A stretch of DNA of 64,000 nt from DASPUH01 sp964518505 (lineage in GTDB: Bacteria > Chloroflexota > Limnocylindria > Limnocylindrales > CSP1-4). Each line of letters begins with the position of its first letter. Positions within the stretch are counted from its first letter, which is position 1. The position numbers and the translations under genes are program-made. Below are positions 34,713 through 43,290 of this stretch, one piece after another. The notes beneath the pieces were generated by a model. It saw nothing but the letters and a program-made list of their open reading frames with translations, was not told where the DNA came from and searched no databases. The stretch spans positions 1 to 64,000 of the forward strand of contig CAZFGT010000006.1 in assembly GCA_964518505.1 (NCBI GenBank), in the 5' to 3' direction.

Positions 34713-35854
34713 GTGCGGGGACCGGCCGGCGTCGTGACGGTCACGACCTCGCCGGCTCGCCGGCCGAGCAGTGCCGCCCCGATGGGGGAGCGGTAGCTCA
34801 GGCGGCCCTCCGAAAGGCGCGCCTCGGCCGGATCGACCAGCTTGTAGGCGACCGGCTCCGGCGGCGCATCGGCCTCATCGATGACCTCGACCGTGGAGCC
34901 CACCCGGGCCAGGCCGTCGTCGGGCGATGCCTCTGACACGACGGCGCGATCCAGGGTCGCCTGCAGCTGCTGGATGCGGCCCTCCAGGAACGACTGCTCC
35001 TCGCGAGCGGCCTGGTACTCCGCGTTCTCCCGCAGGTCGCCCAGCTCGCGGGCCGCCTTGACGCGGCCGATCACGTCGGGCCGCGTCGCATGCAGGTCGT
35101 GCAGCTCGGATCGCAGGCGCTCGTGGCCCTCGGCCGAAAGGAACACTTCGTTGGGCTGGTGGTGGCGTTGCGGGCCGGGCGCCCGCCGTGGCGAGCTCAC
35201 GCCCTGGCGCGTCGGCGTGGTCGAGGCGCGGCGCGTGGCCGGCGACCCCGCCGACGAGCGGCGCACGCCGGTCGCTGGGGCCGGCACGACCGGGGCGGCC
35301 TTGGCGGCACCGGTGATGCCATGCGAACGGGCGCCGCTGCTGAGCGAGCGGAGGTTGGCGAAGGGCAGCGCCCCGGGCTGGCCGACCGCCTCGCCGAAGG
35401 CCGTCAGCAGGGCGTCCTCGTATTCCTCGGGCGCGTCGGTCACGGCCCACCACACCCGCGCCTGGTCGTAGCCGTGCAGCGTCTTGAGCCAGTGGCCGCC
35501 GTGATGCGGGCCGTCGTCGCCGAGGGGCGTGGCCGCGTACTCGGCAAGGCGGCGGCGCAACGACTTGCTGCGGCCGATGTAGACCACCGTCTGCTCGGGC
35601 TGCCAGTAGGTTCCGAGGCGGGCCGCCAGGTCGTGCGGGGTCGGCACGGCGCCATCGAGCCGCAGCGTCGGCACGCGGGCCAGCCACTCGCGCAGGAGGT
35701 TGTGGTCGACGGGGATCGTCGGCTCGCTCGTCGGCCACTCGATGACGTAGACACCCGGCCGCGGCGTGGGCAGCGGCTGGCCGAACAGGAGCGGCCCGTC
35801 GGGCAGCAGACCCTGGCCGCGCAGCAGCTCAAGGGCCGGCAAGCGGGGACTCAC
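34688..35854 (-). CDS. GIY-YIG nuclease domain fused to GreA-type elongation factor
   Basis: A 388-residue fusion. Residues 33-170 resemble a GIY-YIG domain: GVYVIEW (34-40) for GIY, an insertion of about 45 residues, VVYIGRSKSLRRRL (90-103) for YIG with a likely catalytic Arg, then EEYEDALLTAFGE and PFANLR with a candidate Glu and Asn. A Ser/Arg/Pro linker (about 171-232) leads to GreA (237-388): a coiled coil with the acidic tip RELGDLRENAEYQAAREEQ (269-287) that enters the RNA polymerase channel and promotes transcript cleavage, then the FKBP-like domain (SPIGAALLGRRAGEV). I infer a factor linking stalled polymerase to nucleic acid cleavage. GTG follows TAAGGT (35861-35866) by six bases, inside the end of the upstream gene. 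Confidence 0.85.
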   Translation of the reverse strand: MSPRLPALELLRGQGLLPDGPLLFGQPLPTPRPGVYVIEWPTSEPTIPVDHNLLREWLARVPTLRLDGAVPTPHDLAARLGTYWQPEQTVVYIGRSKSLRRRLAEYAATPLGDDGPHHGGHWLKTLHGYDQARVWWAVTDAPEEYEDALLTAFGEAVGQPGALPFANLRSLSSGARSHGITGAAKAAPVVPAPATGVRRSSAGSPATRRASTTPTRQGVSSPRRAPGPQRHHQPNEVFLSAEGHERLRSELHDLHATRPDVIGRVKAARELGDLRENAEYQAAREEQSFLEGRIQQLQATLDRAVVSEASPDDGLARVGSTVEVIDEADAPPEPVAYKLVDPAEARLSEGRLSYRSPIGAALLGRRAGEVVTVTTPAGPRTYRVVAVR

Positions 35855-37176
35855 CGGCCCACCTTACCCGGCTCGAGGTCATCTGTCCGCCAGACGGCCG
35901 TCGTCGACGACCAGGAGGCCGAGACGTCCACCCGCGAGGCGGCGAAGAAACGCGTCACGCCCGAGGCGAGGAACAGGGCCGCGAACGGCAGGTAGCCCAG
36001 CGGCGCGACCGCCAGCAGTCCAGCGTTGACGAGCTGCCCGCCGGTCGTGCCGGCCGCCGTGCCGGCGACGTAGCGGCCTTGGGCCACGAACCACTCCTCG
36101 CGGCCGACCAGGCGCAGGAGCCGCTCGTTGGCGGAGATCGTGCCGGCCGCCGCGCCCGCCGAGACGACGATCGCCACGAGACACAGGACCAGGCCCGACA
36201 ACGGGTCGGCGGGGAACGCCAGCAGGCCGAGCAGCATCGAGCCGCCGCGCAGGAGGTAGGAGACGCGCAGCAGGCGCGACGATGAGCCGTGTCCCAGCCA
36301 TCCGCCGACGATGGTGGACGTGACCAGCGACGCGCCGGCCCCCAGCGCGGTGAGGATGATGGCGAAGCTGGGGGGCTGGTGGAGCACGCTGATGGCGTAG
36401 ATGGAGAGGTACGGGCCGAAGCCGGCGCCGAAGGCCGCGATGGTGATGACCCGCACGAAACGGCCCAGGTCGGGGTTGGCCGCTCGTGGCGCCGGCGGCG
36501 CCGGGACCCGCACGCGGCCGGGCCGCGGCAGGCGAGCCAGGGCCCACAGCTCCAGCAGGCCGGCCGAGCCGCCGAGCAGGAACAGCAGGGCGTACACCAG
36601 CACGCCCGTGACGGGACTCAGGAGCTGCACCAGGAGCGCCGCCGGCAGCAGGAGCACGGCCCCCAGGCCGAGCGTGATGCCCATCACCCGTGGCGCCACG
36701 AAGCGGCGCTCCGGCTCGGCCAGGATGGCGCCGTACCATGCCAGCTGGTTCGCGCCGCCGATGGTGGTGGCGGCGCCGGCGACGGTCATGATCGCCGCGA
36801 TGAGGCCGATGACGAGGCCCGTCGGGAGGAGGCCGACGGCGCTGCCCAGCGTCACGAGCGCCAGCCAGATGCCGCGCGTCTCGCCGGCCGCGGTGATGGC
36901 CAGCGTCACGCCGCGCAGGTTGCCATCGGTCCGCTCCAGCAGGCGGGGCACGGCCAGCTGGGCCGCCGAGCCGCCGATGGGCAGCACCCCGATGAGGGTC
37001 GCCAGGGCCGGCGGCGCACCGAGGACGAGCAGCAGGGGGATGGTCAGGGCGGCATCGGCCAGCGAGGTGACCCCGGCCGCCCCCAGCCCGATGGTCAGGT
37101 AGCGCCGATATCGTTCGCCGCCGAAGGCGCGCCATTCATCCAGGCCGGACCGGATGCCGGGACGAAGAGCGTGCAC
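35851..37176 (-). CDS. MFS-like membrane transporter
   Basis: A 441-residue membrane protein with about twelve helices and an MFS-like layout (GLGAAGVTSLADAALTIPLL; LGLGAVLLLPAALLVQLL; IAAFGAGFGPYLSIYAIS). Loop signatures are weak, so the substrate is unknown. Start is GTG six bases after TAGGCT (37183-37188), which contains the stop of the upstream gene. The end overlaps the next start by GTGA, so the GreA-fusion gene is also coupled. Confidence 0.75.
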   Translation of the reverse strand: MHALRPGIRSGLDEWRAFGGERYRRYLTIGLGAAGVTSLADAALTIPLLLVLGAPPALATLIGVLPIGGSAAQLAVPRLLERTDGNLRGVTLAITAAGETRGIWLALVTLGSAVGLLPTGLVIGLIAAIMTVAGAATTIGGANQLAWYGAILAEPERRFVAPRVMGITLGLGAVLLLPAALLVQLLSPVTGVLVYALLFLLGGSAGLLELWALARLPRPGRVRVPAPPAPRAANPDLGRFVRVITIAAFGAGFGPYLSIYAISVLHQPPSFAIILTALGAGASLVTSTIVGGWLGHGSSSRLLRVSYLLRGGSMLLGLLAFPADPLSGLVLCLVAIVVSAGAAAGTISANERLLRLVGREEWFVAQGRYVAGTAAGTTGGQLVNAGLLAVAPLGYLPFAALFLASGVTRFFAASRVDVSASWSSTTAVWRTDDLEPGKVGR

Positions 37177-37182
37177 CCGTCA

Positions 37183-37188
37183 AGCCTA
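37183..37188 (-). promoter_or_regulatory. TAGGCT -10 element overlapping a stop codon
   Basis: On the minus strand TAGGCT starts with the TAG stop of the GT87-like gene and lies six bases before the GTG of the downstream transporter gene. Confidence 0.5.
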
Positions 37189-38010
37189 CTCTGCGGCGTG
37201 GGCGGCCCGGGCAGGGGCTGCTGCCAGGCGCGGGATGGCGGCGAGGATGGTCAGGGTGTTGAGGAAGAGGATCGGTGAGGCGAGGACCAGCGACGCCGGC
37301 ACCGTCCAGCTGCGGTCGGTCCGCGCGCCCCACACGACGAGGATCACCGAGGCGACGAGCCGCACGGGGAAGAACCAGTCGCCGCCGCCCGAGCCGGACA
37401 CCAGAAGGGCCACCCACGCCTGCCACGGGTCGGGCCACCACAGGTAGGAGATGGCCGCCAGCGCCGCGGCCAGGGCGGCCGCCACCAACCAGGCGCGCCA
37501 CTGCCCGCGCACCACGAACCACAGCAGGCCGACCCCCGTGCTGACCTTCGTGAGCAGGGCGAGGGCCCACGCCGCGGGGTGGCGGAAGCCGATCACCACC
37601 ATCAGCGCCAGAAGGGCGTTGATGTTGCCCTCCAGGACCTCCGGCACGCAGAGCAGCAGGCCGACCAGGTACCACACCGGCGGCAGCGGGCGCAGCAACC
37701 AGGCGAACACGGCGAGCATGGCGGCGGCCCACAGGCCGATGAAGAGATCGGCCGGCAGGTGGCCCAGCGGCCACAGGATCTCGGCGATGAGCGGCGCGTA
37801 GAGGAAGGCGTCGACGTGCCCCGGCGGGATGCTGTAGAGCGGATGCGTCCACGCCGCCCAGTACGCGTGCGAGTCCAGGCCCACCGAGGTCGCCGCCACG
37901 AGGATGTCGTAGTAGCCCACGAAGACGATGGCCACGACGGCGAGGGCATGGCCGAGCAGGCGACGGGACGGGCCGCCGCTCCACCGCCGATGGACGAGCA
38001 CTCGGTGCAT
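37186..38010 (-). CDS. GT87-like polytopic membrane glycosyltransferase (DUF2029 type)
   Basis: A 274-residue membrane protein with about eight helices. GLDSHAYWAAWTHPLYSIPP carries an early acidic loop and LEGNINALLALMVVIGF is a typical GT87 segment, the family of polyprenol-sugar mannosyltransferases that act on the outer face of the membrane. It is shorter than many members (about 400 residues). ATG follows CAAAGT (38018-38023) by seven bases. Confidence 0.7.
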   Translation of the reverse strand: MHRVLVHRRWSGGPSRRLLGHALAVVAIVFVGYYDILVAATSVGLDSHAYWAAWTHPLYSIPPGHVDAFLYAPLIAEILWPLGHLPADLFIGLWAAAMLAVFAWLLRPLPPVWYLVGLLLCVPEVLEGNINALLALMVVIGFRHPAAWALALLTKVSTGVGLLWFVVRGQWRAWLVAAALAAALAAISYLWWPDPWQAWVALLVSGSGGGDWFFPVRLVASVILVVWGARTDRSWTVPASLVLASPILFLNTLTILAAIPRLAAAPARAAHAAE

Positions 38011-38169
38011 CGGCGCAACTTTGGCAGGTCGGCCGGCCGCATCGCAGCCCGCGGCCGTACCGGTGCCGCACGGGACCTTCCGCGGGGGAGACCATGGGGC
38101 GCTTGAGGCCCTTCTCCCGGACGGTAGACTTTGCCGGCGCCATCACGGGCGACGGGAGGGTGGAGGATC

Positions 38170-38742
38170 ATGGCCGACTCGGACGACGGGATCGATCCAT
38201 ACCGCGTCCTGCAGGTGGATCCCACGGCCGACCATGAGGTCATCCAGGCGGCCTACCGGGCGCTCGCGCGCCGCTTCCACCCCGACGTCGCGCCCGATCT
38301 CGAGATGGCCCGCCAGATGGCCGCCATCAACGCCGCGTTCGACCTCATCCGTGACGCCGACCGGCGGGCGGCGTACGACCGGGAACACGGCTACGGGACC
38401 CCGCCCCGACCGAACGGCGACCCGGCGGCGCCGCCCGCGCCCCCCGCCGCTCCACCGACCTCAGACGCGTCGTGGACCAGCAGCCGCCAGGGCGCCTCGT
38501 GGGAGGGCACCGCGGGACCGCCGCCCGGCCGGCCCAGTGGCAGCGTCTTGGACTTCGGCCGCTTCAAGGGCTGGTCCCTTGGCGAGATCGCGCGCGTCGA
38601 CCCCGGCTATCTCACGTGGCTGGACGACCGGCGGGACGGGGCCCGCTACCGCGCCGAGATCGACGAGATCCTGCACAAGATGAGCCTGCGCCGCCCGCCG
38701 CCCGCGGAGCGCAAGCGGGGTGGCCCCTTCCGCCGAAGCTGA
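38170..38742 (+). CDS. J-domain protein with ExoX-like C-terminal motif
   Basis: A 190-residue protein. Residues 9-75 are a DnaJ domain with the HPD motif (RFHPDVAPD, 37-39) that stimulates DnaK. A Pro/Ala linker (80-125) is followed by DFGRFKGWSLGEIARVDPGY (about 128-147), resembling the small domain at the C-terminus of exonuclease X-like proteins. No Gly/Phe or zinc region, so it is a specialised co-chaperone. GGAGG precedes ATG. A TTGAGG/TAGACT promoter at 38103-38127 fits. Confidence 0.82.
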   Translation: MADSDDGIDPYRVLQVDPTADHEVIQAAYRALARRFHPDVAPDLEMARQMAAINAAFDLIRDADRRAAYDREHGYGTPPRPNGDPAAPPAPPAAPPTSDASWTSSRQGASWEGTAGPPPGRPSGSVLDFGRFKGWSLGEIARVDPGYLTWLDDRRDGARYRAEIDEILHKMSLRRPPPAERKRGGPFRRS

Positions 38743-38744
38743 TC

Positions 38745-40091
38745 TCAGCCCGGCTTGCCTGATTCGGCCTGGAGCGTGTCGTCGCGAGCGGGTCGACCGC
38801 CACCCCCAAGGGGCAGGCTGACATGGAAGCGGGCGCCCTCCGCCGGTGAGCTCTCGACCGCGATCGTGCCGCCATGGCGGCGCACGATCCACGCGGCGAT
38901 GGCCAGCCCCAGGCCGACCCCGCCCGGCGGGGCATCGGCGGCCCGCCAGAAGCGCTCGAAGACGTGGGCCCGATCCTCCGGCCGCACGCCAGGCCCCGCG
39001 TCGTCGACGGTCAGCTCGGCCTGCCGCCCGGACGTCGCCACCGCGACCTGCACCGCGGTGCCCGGCGGGCTGTGGCGGATGGCGTTGTCGGTGAGGATCG
39101 TCACCAGCTGGCGCAGGCGCACGGGGTCGCCGTCCAGCGTGGCGGGCGTGCCGTCGAGCACGAGGTGCACCTCGCGCTGGCGGGCCAGCGTGCCCAGGCC
39201 GTCGAGGGCAGTCGCGGCCACGTCGGCCAGGTCCACCGGGATGTGTTCGAGTTCGACCACGCCCGAGTCGGCCCGCGCGAGCAGCAGGAGGGACTCGACG
39301 AGGTCGGTCATGTGATCGACGGTGGCGCGCGCGTCGTCCACCGACTCGTGGAGCGTGGCGACGGTCTGCTCGGGGTGTCGCTGCAGGTGTTCCAGGTTGC
39401 CGCGCACCACGGCCAACGGCGTCCGCAGCTCGTGGCTGGCGTCAGCCGCGAACTCACGCTGGCGGCGCAACGACTCGCGGATCGGCACCAGCGCGCGCTG
39501 GGCGTACAGCGCGCCGCCGGCCAGCGAGAGGGCCACGGCCAGCAGCCCGCCGCCGACCAGCACGATCAGCAGGACCTGCATCGTGTTGACGTCGCCGCGG
39601 CGGTCGGCGATGACCTGCACGACGTAGGTCTGGCCCACGCTCGTGGTGACCGGCGTGGTGAGCATGCGGATCGGTACGCCCAGCGTCAGTTCCTCATAGT
39701 CGGCCGTGCCGGTGCGCGCGGCCGCCACGGCCGTGCTGACCGGCAGGCCGGGGAACGCCGCCTCGCCGACGGGCCCGATGACGTTGTCGTCAGGGGCGAT
39801 GACGATGGCGTACGTGCCCGAACTCGAGCCGCCCGTGGCGAAGCCCAGGAATCGCGCGCTGAGATCACCGGGTCGCTGCCCGGCGCTCTGGATCAGCGGC
39901 GCGATGGCGTTGGTGCGGCCGCTGAGCTGATCGTGCCCGGCCGCGGAGAGGGCCTGGTCCACGGTGAGGTAGACGGCGATCCCCAGGATGACCACGATGG
40001 CCAGGGTGATGGCCCCGCTCCACGCGACCAGGCGGAGCCGGACGCGGCGGAGCAGGCGCGCATCACCGTCCTGGTCGTGGCCGGCGGTCAC
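38745..40091 (-). CDS. Two-component sensor histidine kinase
   Basis: A 448-residue membrane kinase. Helices at about 22-44 and 172-195 flank an extracytoplasmic sensor of about 125 residues; DASHELRTPL carries the phosphorylated His220; the ATP-binding part has DNAIRHSPPGT (N box), DDAGPGVRPED (G1) and GVGLGLAI (G2). It follows the response regulator stop directly (TGAGTG), so the two are coupled. Signal unknown; the adjacent efflux genes suggest envelope or drug stress. Confidence 0.92.
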   Translation of the reverse strand: MTAGHDQDGDARLLRRVRLRLVAWSGAITLAIVVILGIAVYLTVDQALSAAGHDQLSGRTNAIAPLIQSAGQRPGDLSARFLGFATGGSSSGTYAIVIAPDDNVIGPVGEAAFPGLPVSTAVAAARTGTADYEELTLGVPIRMLTTPVTTSVGQTYVVQVIADRRGDVNTMQVLLIVLVGGGLLAVALSLAGGALYAQRALVPIRESLRRQREFAADASHELRTPLAVVRGNLEHLQRHPEQTVATLHESVDDARATVDHMTDLVESLLLLARADSGVVELEHIPVDLADVAATALDGLGTLARQREVHLVLDGTPATLDGDPVRLRQLVTILTDNAIRHSPPGTAVQVAVATSGRQAELTVDDAGPGVRPEDRAHVFERFWRAADAPPGGVGLGLAIAAWIVRRHGGTIAVESSPAEGARFHVSLPLGGGGRPARDDTLQAESGKPG

Positions 40092-40769
40092 TCAGGCCTC
40101 CAGGAGGCGGTAGCCCACGCCGCGTTCGGTCTGGATGCGGGCGCCGGCCTGCGGGCCGAGACGCTCACGGAGCAGGTGGACGTAGGCGTCGACCGTGTTG
40201 GGCGTGACGGCTACGCCGGCCGGCCACGCCGCGTCGAGCAGGTTGTCGCGCGTCAGCACCTGGCCGGGATGGCGCAGGAAGCACTCCAGCAGGGCGAAGG
40301 CGCGCGGCGTCAGGGCCACCGGCCGCTCGGCGACGGTCACGAGGCGCTTGTGCTCGTCCAGGGCGATGGGCCCGCTGCGCAGGACCGGGGCGGGACGGGC
40401 CGCCCCTTCCGCCCGCCGGGTGAGGGCGCGCAGGCGGGCCGACAGCTCCTCGTAGGCGAAGGGCTTGACGAGGTAGTCGTCGGCCCCGGCGTCGAGGCCG
40501 CGCACCCGGTCGTTGATGGCATCACGCGCGGTGAGCATGATGATGGGCACGCTCGAGCCGTCCCGTCGCAGCTCGCGTGCGACCTCGAAGCCGGAGCGGT
40601 CGGGCAGGCCGACGTCCAGGATGATGGCCTCCAGCAGGGAGCCGCCGGCGACCACGTCGAGGGCGCCCTCGGCGGTCGTGGCCAACTCGACCACGTGCCG
40701 ATCCTCGCGGAGGAGGCGCAGCAGGAGGCGTCCCAGGCGTGGGTCGTCCTCGACGACGAGGAGGTGCAT
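40092..40769 (-). CDS. OmpR-family response regulator
   Basis: A 225-residue transcription factor. The receiver contains VVEDD at 5-9, the phospho-acceptor Asp52 (ILDVGLPDRSG) and Lys in YLVKPF; the C-terminal winged helix has LTPRAFALLECFLRHPG and VDAYVHLLRERLG. ATG follows CACACT (40776-40781) by six bases, so the pair can be transcribed apart from the efflux genes upstream. Target genes probably include that cluster. Confidence 0.92.
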   Translation of the reverse strand: MHLLVVEDDPRLGRLLLRLLREDRHVVELATTAEGALDVVAGGSLLEAIILDVGLPDRSGFEVARELRRDGSSVPIIMLTARDAINDRVRGLDAGADDYLVKPFAYEELSARLRALTRRAEGAARPAPVLRSGPIALDEHKRLVTVAERPVALTPRAFALLECFLRHPGQVLTRDNLLDAAWPAGVAVTPNTVDAYVHLLRERLGPQAGARIQTERGVGYRLLEA

Positions 40770-40795
40770 GGCGGGAGTGTGCGCTGTCTCCCGCG

Positions 40796-41395
40796 CTACG
40801 GGGTCTCGACGGTCACAGCGCTGGCCGTGATGGACGCCGCGCCGGACGCCGCGCTCGCGCCGCCCCCGAGGCCGCGGCCGCCGAAGCCGGTGACCTCGAC
40901 CACGACCGAGCTGCCGGTCGTGACCGCGCTGGAGGAGGCCGTCGTCGCCGTGCGGTACGTGGTCGTACCTGGCAGGTCGATCGTGATCGTCTGGCCGCTG
41001 GCCAGCTTGAGGGTCATGGTCGAGCCGTCCACGGCGGTCACCGTGCCGCTGAGGCTGACGCCGCCGCCGTTGGCCCCCAGGGCCGCGCCGCCGCCGAAGC
41101 CGCCGGGGCCGAACGAGGCCCCGGCGCCGAAGCCAGCGCCGAAGCTGCCACGGGGGAAGTTGCCGTTGGTGGCAGCCGCCGGGGCGGTGACGCGGCCGGC
41201 CGCGAAGGCGACGCCGGCTGCGGCGACCAGGACGGCGAGCCCGAGCAGGTAGGTCCCGAGCCGGCTCGACGCCGCTTTGGGCTTGACCGTCGGTAGGATC
41301 AGAGGCGCGGCCGTGGGTGCGGGCGCCGGCGGCTGCCACGTCGGCGCGGCGGGCGGCGTCGGGTCGGTCGGTCGAGGGGTGAGGGGGTCGGTCAC
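40796..41395 (-). CDS. Gly-rich anchored exported protein (DUF5666-like)
   Basis: A 199-residue protein. A Pro-rich cytosolic tail, one helix (TYLLGLAVLVAAAGVAFAAG, about 48-67) and a Gly/Phe-rich linker precede a small beta-rich domain (LSGTVTAVDGSTMTLKLASG) that resembles DUF5666 repeats, ending in a Gly/Ala/Ser-rich tail. Function unknown; position at the end of the efflux cluster suggests an envelope role. GTG start with AGGAGA upstream. Confidence 0.7.
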   Translation of the reverse strand: MTDPLTPRPTDPTPPAAPTWQPPAPAPTAAPLILPTVKPKAASSRLGTYLLGLAVLVAAAGVAFAAGRVTAPAAATNGNFPRGSFGAGFGAGASFGPGGFGGGAALGANGGGVSLSGTVTAVDGSTMTLKLASGQTITIDLPGTTTYRTATTASSSAVTTGSSVVVEVTGFGGRGLGGGASAASGAASITASAVTVETP

Positions 41396-41407
41396 GGTGC
41401 GGTCTCC

Positions 41408-42619
41408 TTACTCGTAACGAAGCGCGACGATGGGGTCCAGGCGAGCCGCCTGGCGGGCCGGCCAGACGCCGAAGACGACGCCCACCACAAGGCTGAAGGC
41501 GACGGCCACGACGACGGTCAGGGGGTTGAAGGCGAAGCCCCAGCCGGCCACCTGGCCGATGACGGCGGAGGCGATGGCGCCCGCCACGATGCCGATGAGG
41601 CCGCCCAGCAGCGAGATGACCAGGGCTTCCACGAGGAACTGGGCCAGGATGTCCCGGCTGCGCGCGCCGATGGCCTTGCGGATGCCGATCTCGCGCGTCC
41701 GCTCGCGGACCGAGACCAGCATGATGTTCATGATCCCGATGCCGCCGACGATCAGCGAGATCGAGGCGATCCCGCCGAGCAGTACCGTGAGCAGCCCGCT
41801 CACGGAGCTGACCGTGCTCAGCAGCTGCGACTGATCGGTGATGCTGAAGTCGGGTGTGCCGCTGGCGCTGATGCCATGGCGCTCGTCCAGCGTCGTCGTG
41901 ATCGACGCCTTGACCGCGTCGATCTGGTCGGCGGTGGCGACGCTCAGGCTGATCGACCGCACGCTCGTGCCGCTCACGAAGTGGTGCTGTGCGGTCGTCA
42001 ACGGGATCAGCACCTGGTCGTCCTGGCTGGTGGGACCGGAGCTGCCCTTGGTCTGGAGGATCCCCACGAGCTGGAAGGGCAGGCCATCGATGGTGATGGT
42101 GGATCCGATCGAGCTCGCGCCAAGACCCAGGTCATCGGCCGTCGTGCCGCCCAGGACCGCCTCCCGGAGGTCGTAGTCGTTGCTGGCGTCGGTCAGGAAC
42201 CGCCCCTGCCAGATGTCGAAGGCGTTGACCGACGCATAGGCGGAGGTGGTGCCCACGATCGACGTGGTCGTGTTCTTCGTCCCGGCCACGACGAGGGCCT
42301 GCGTGCTGACCTGTGGCGCGTAGGCGGCCACGCCGTCGAGGCTGCCGATGGCGGTGGCGTCGGCGACCGTGAGGGTCGTCGCCGAGCCGGCGGCGCCGCG
42401 GGTGAAGCCGGTGAAGCTGGAGCCGGGAGAGACCGTGAGGAGGTTGGTGCCCAGGCCCTGGAGTTGGCTGGTGATGCCGCTCGTGGCCCCCTGGCCGGCG
42501 CTGACCAGGGCCACCACGGAGGCGACGCCGATGATCACGCCGAGCATCGTCAAGAACGCCCGGAGGCGGCTCGCGCCGAGCCGCGAGAGGGCGAGGCGGG
42601 TGAGCTCGAGAAGGTTCAA
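41408..42619 (-). CDS. MacB-like ABC transporter permease (FtsX family)
   Basis: A 403-residue permease: one N-terminal helix (FLTMLGVIIGVASVVALVSA), a large extracytoplasmic domain (about 45-280) and three C-terminal helices with IVGGIGIMNIMLVSVRERTR and IGIRKAIGA, as in MacB. It carries substrate from the envelope rather than across the inner membrane. TTG start overlaps the ATPase stop (TTGA). Confidence 0.9.
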   Translation of the reverse strand: MNLLELTRLALSRLGASRLRAFLTMLGVIIGVASVVALVSAGQGATSGITSQLQGLGTNLLTVSPGSSFTGFTRGAAGSATTLTVADATAIGSLDGVAAYAPQVSTQALVVAGTKNTTTSIVGTTSAYASVNAFDIWQGRFLTDASNDYDLREAVLGGTTADDLGLGASSIGSTITIDGLPFQLVGILQTKGSSGPTSQDDQVLIPLTTAQHHFVSGTSVRSISLSVATADQIDAVKASITTTLDERHGISASGTPDFSITDQSQLLSTVSSVSGLLTVLLGGIASISLIVGGIGIMNIMLVSVRERTREIGIRKAIGARSRDILAQFLVEALVISLLGGLIGIVAGAIASAVIGQVAGWGFAFNPLTVVVAVAFSLVVGVVFGVWPARQAARLDPIVALRYE

Positions 42620-43290
42620 TGCAGCAACCTCCCATCGCGCACGTGCACCTGTCGCGAGGCCGCCGTAGCGACGTCCGCATCATGGGTGATGAGGATCACC
42701 GTCATGCCCCCTGCATGGAGGTCGTGCAGGAGCGCCATCACTTCCGCGCCGGAGGCGCTGTCGAGGTTGCCTGTCGGTTCATCGGCCAGGAGGAGGCGGG
42801 GCTGGGTGACCAGGGCCCGGGCGATGGCCACCCGCTGCTGCTGGCCGCCAGACAACTCGCTCGGCTCGTGATCGACGCGATCGCCCAGGCCGAGCCGCTC
42901 AAGGGCCGCGCGGGCGCGCGCCAGCCGCTCGTGCCGGGCGACGCCCTGGTAGAGGAGGGGGGTGGCCACGTTCTCCAGCGCGGAGGTGCGCGGCAGGAGG
43001 TTGTAGGACTGGAAGACGAAGCCGATGGCCCGGCTGCGGACCTCCGCCAGCTGGTCGTCGGAAAGTTCCTCGACCGGGTGGCCCTCCAGGCGGTAGGCGC
43101 CGGTGGTCGGGCGGTCGAGGCAGCCCAGGATGTTCATGAGCGTCGACTTGCCCGAACCGGACGGGCCCACGATGGCCAGGAACTCGCCATGGGCGACCAT
43201 CAGGTTGACGTCCTGGAGGGCGGTCACGGCGATCCGGCCGGTGTCGTAGACCCGAGACACGCCCTGCAGGTCAAGGAGCGGCGTGATCAC
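42616..43290 (-). CDS. MacB/LolD-like ABC transporter ATPase
   Basis: A 224-residue ATP-binding subunit. Walker A GPSGSGKST, Q-loop FVFQSYNLLP, signature LSGGQQQR, Walker B LLLADEPTGNLD and switch His (LITHD) are intact. The TGNLD after Walker B is typical of the MacB/LolD group. Start overlaps the adaptor gene stop (ATGA), so adaptor, ATPase and permease are one operon. Confidence 0.92.
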   Translation of the reverse strand: MITPLLDLQGVSRVYDTGRIAVTALQDVNLMVAHGEFLAIVGPSGSGKSTLMNILGCLDRPTTGAYRLEGHPVEELSDDQLAEVRSRAIGFVFQSYNLLPRTSALENVATPLLYQGVARHERLARARAALERLGLGDRVDHEPSELSGGQQQRVAIARALVTQPRLLLADEPTGNLDSASGAEVMALLHDLHAGGMTVILITHDADVATAASRQVHVRDGRLLH

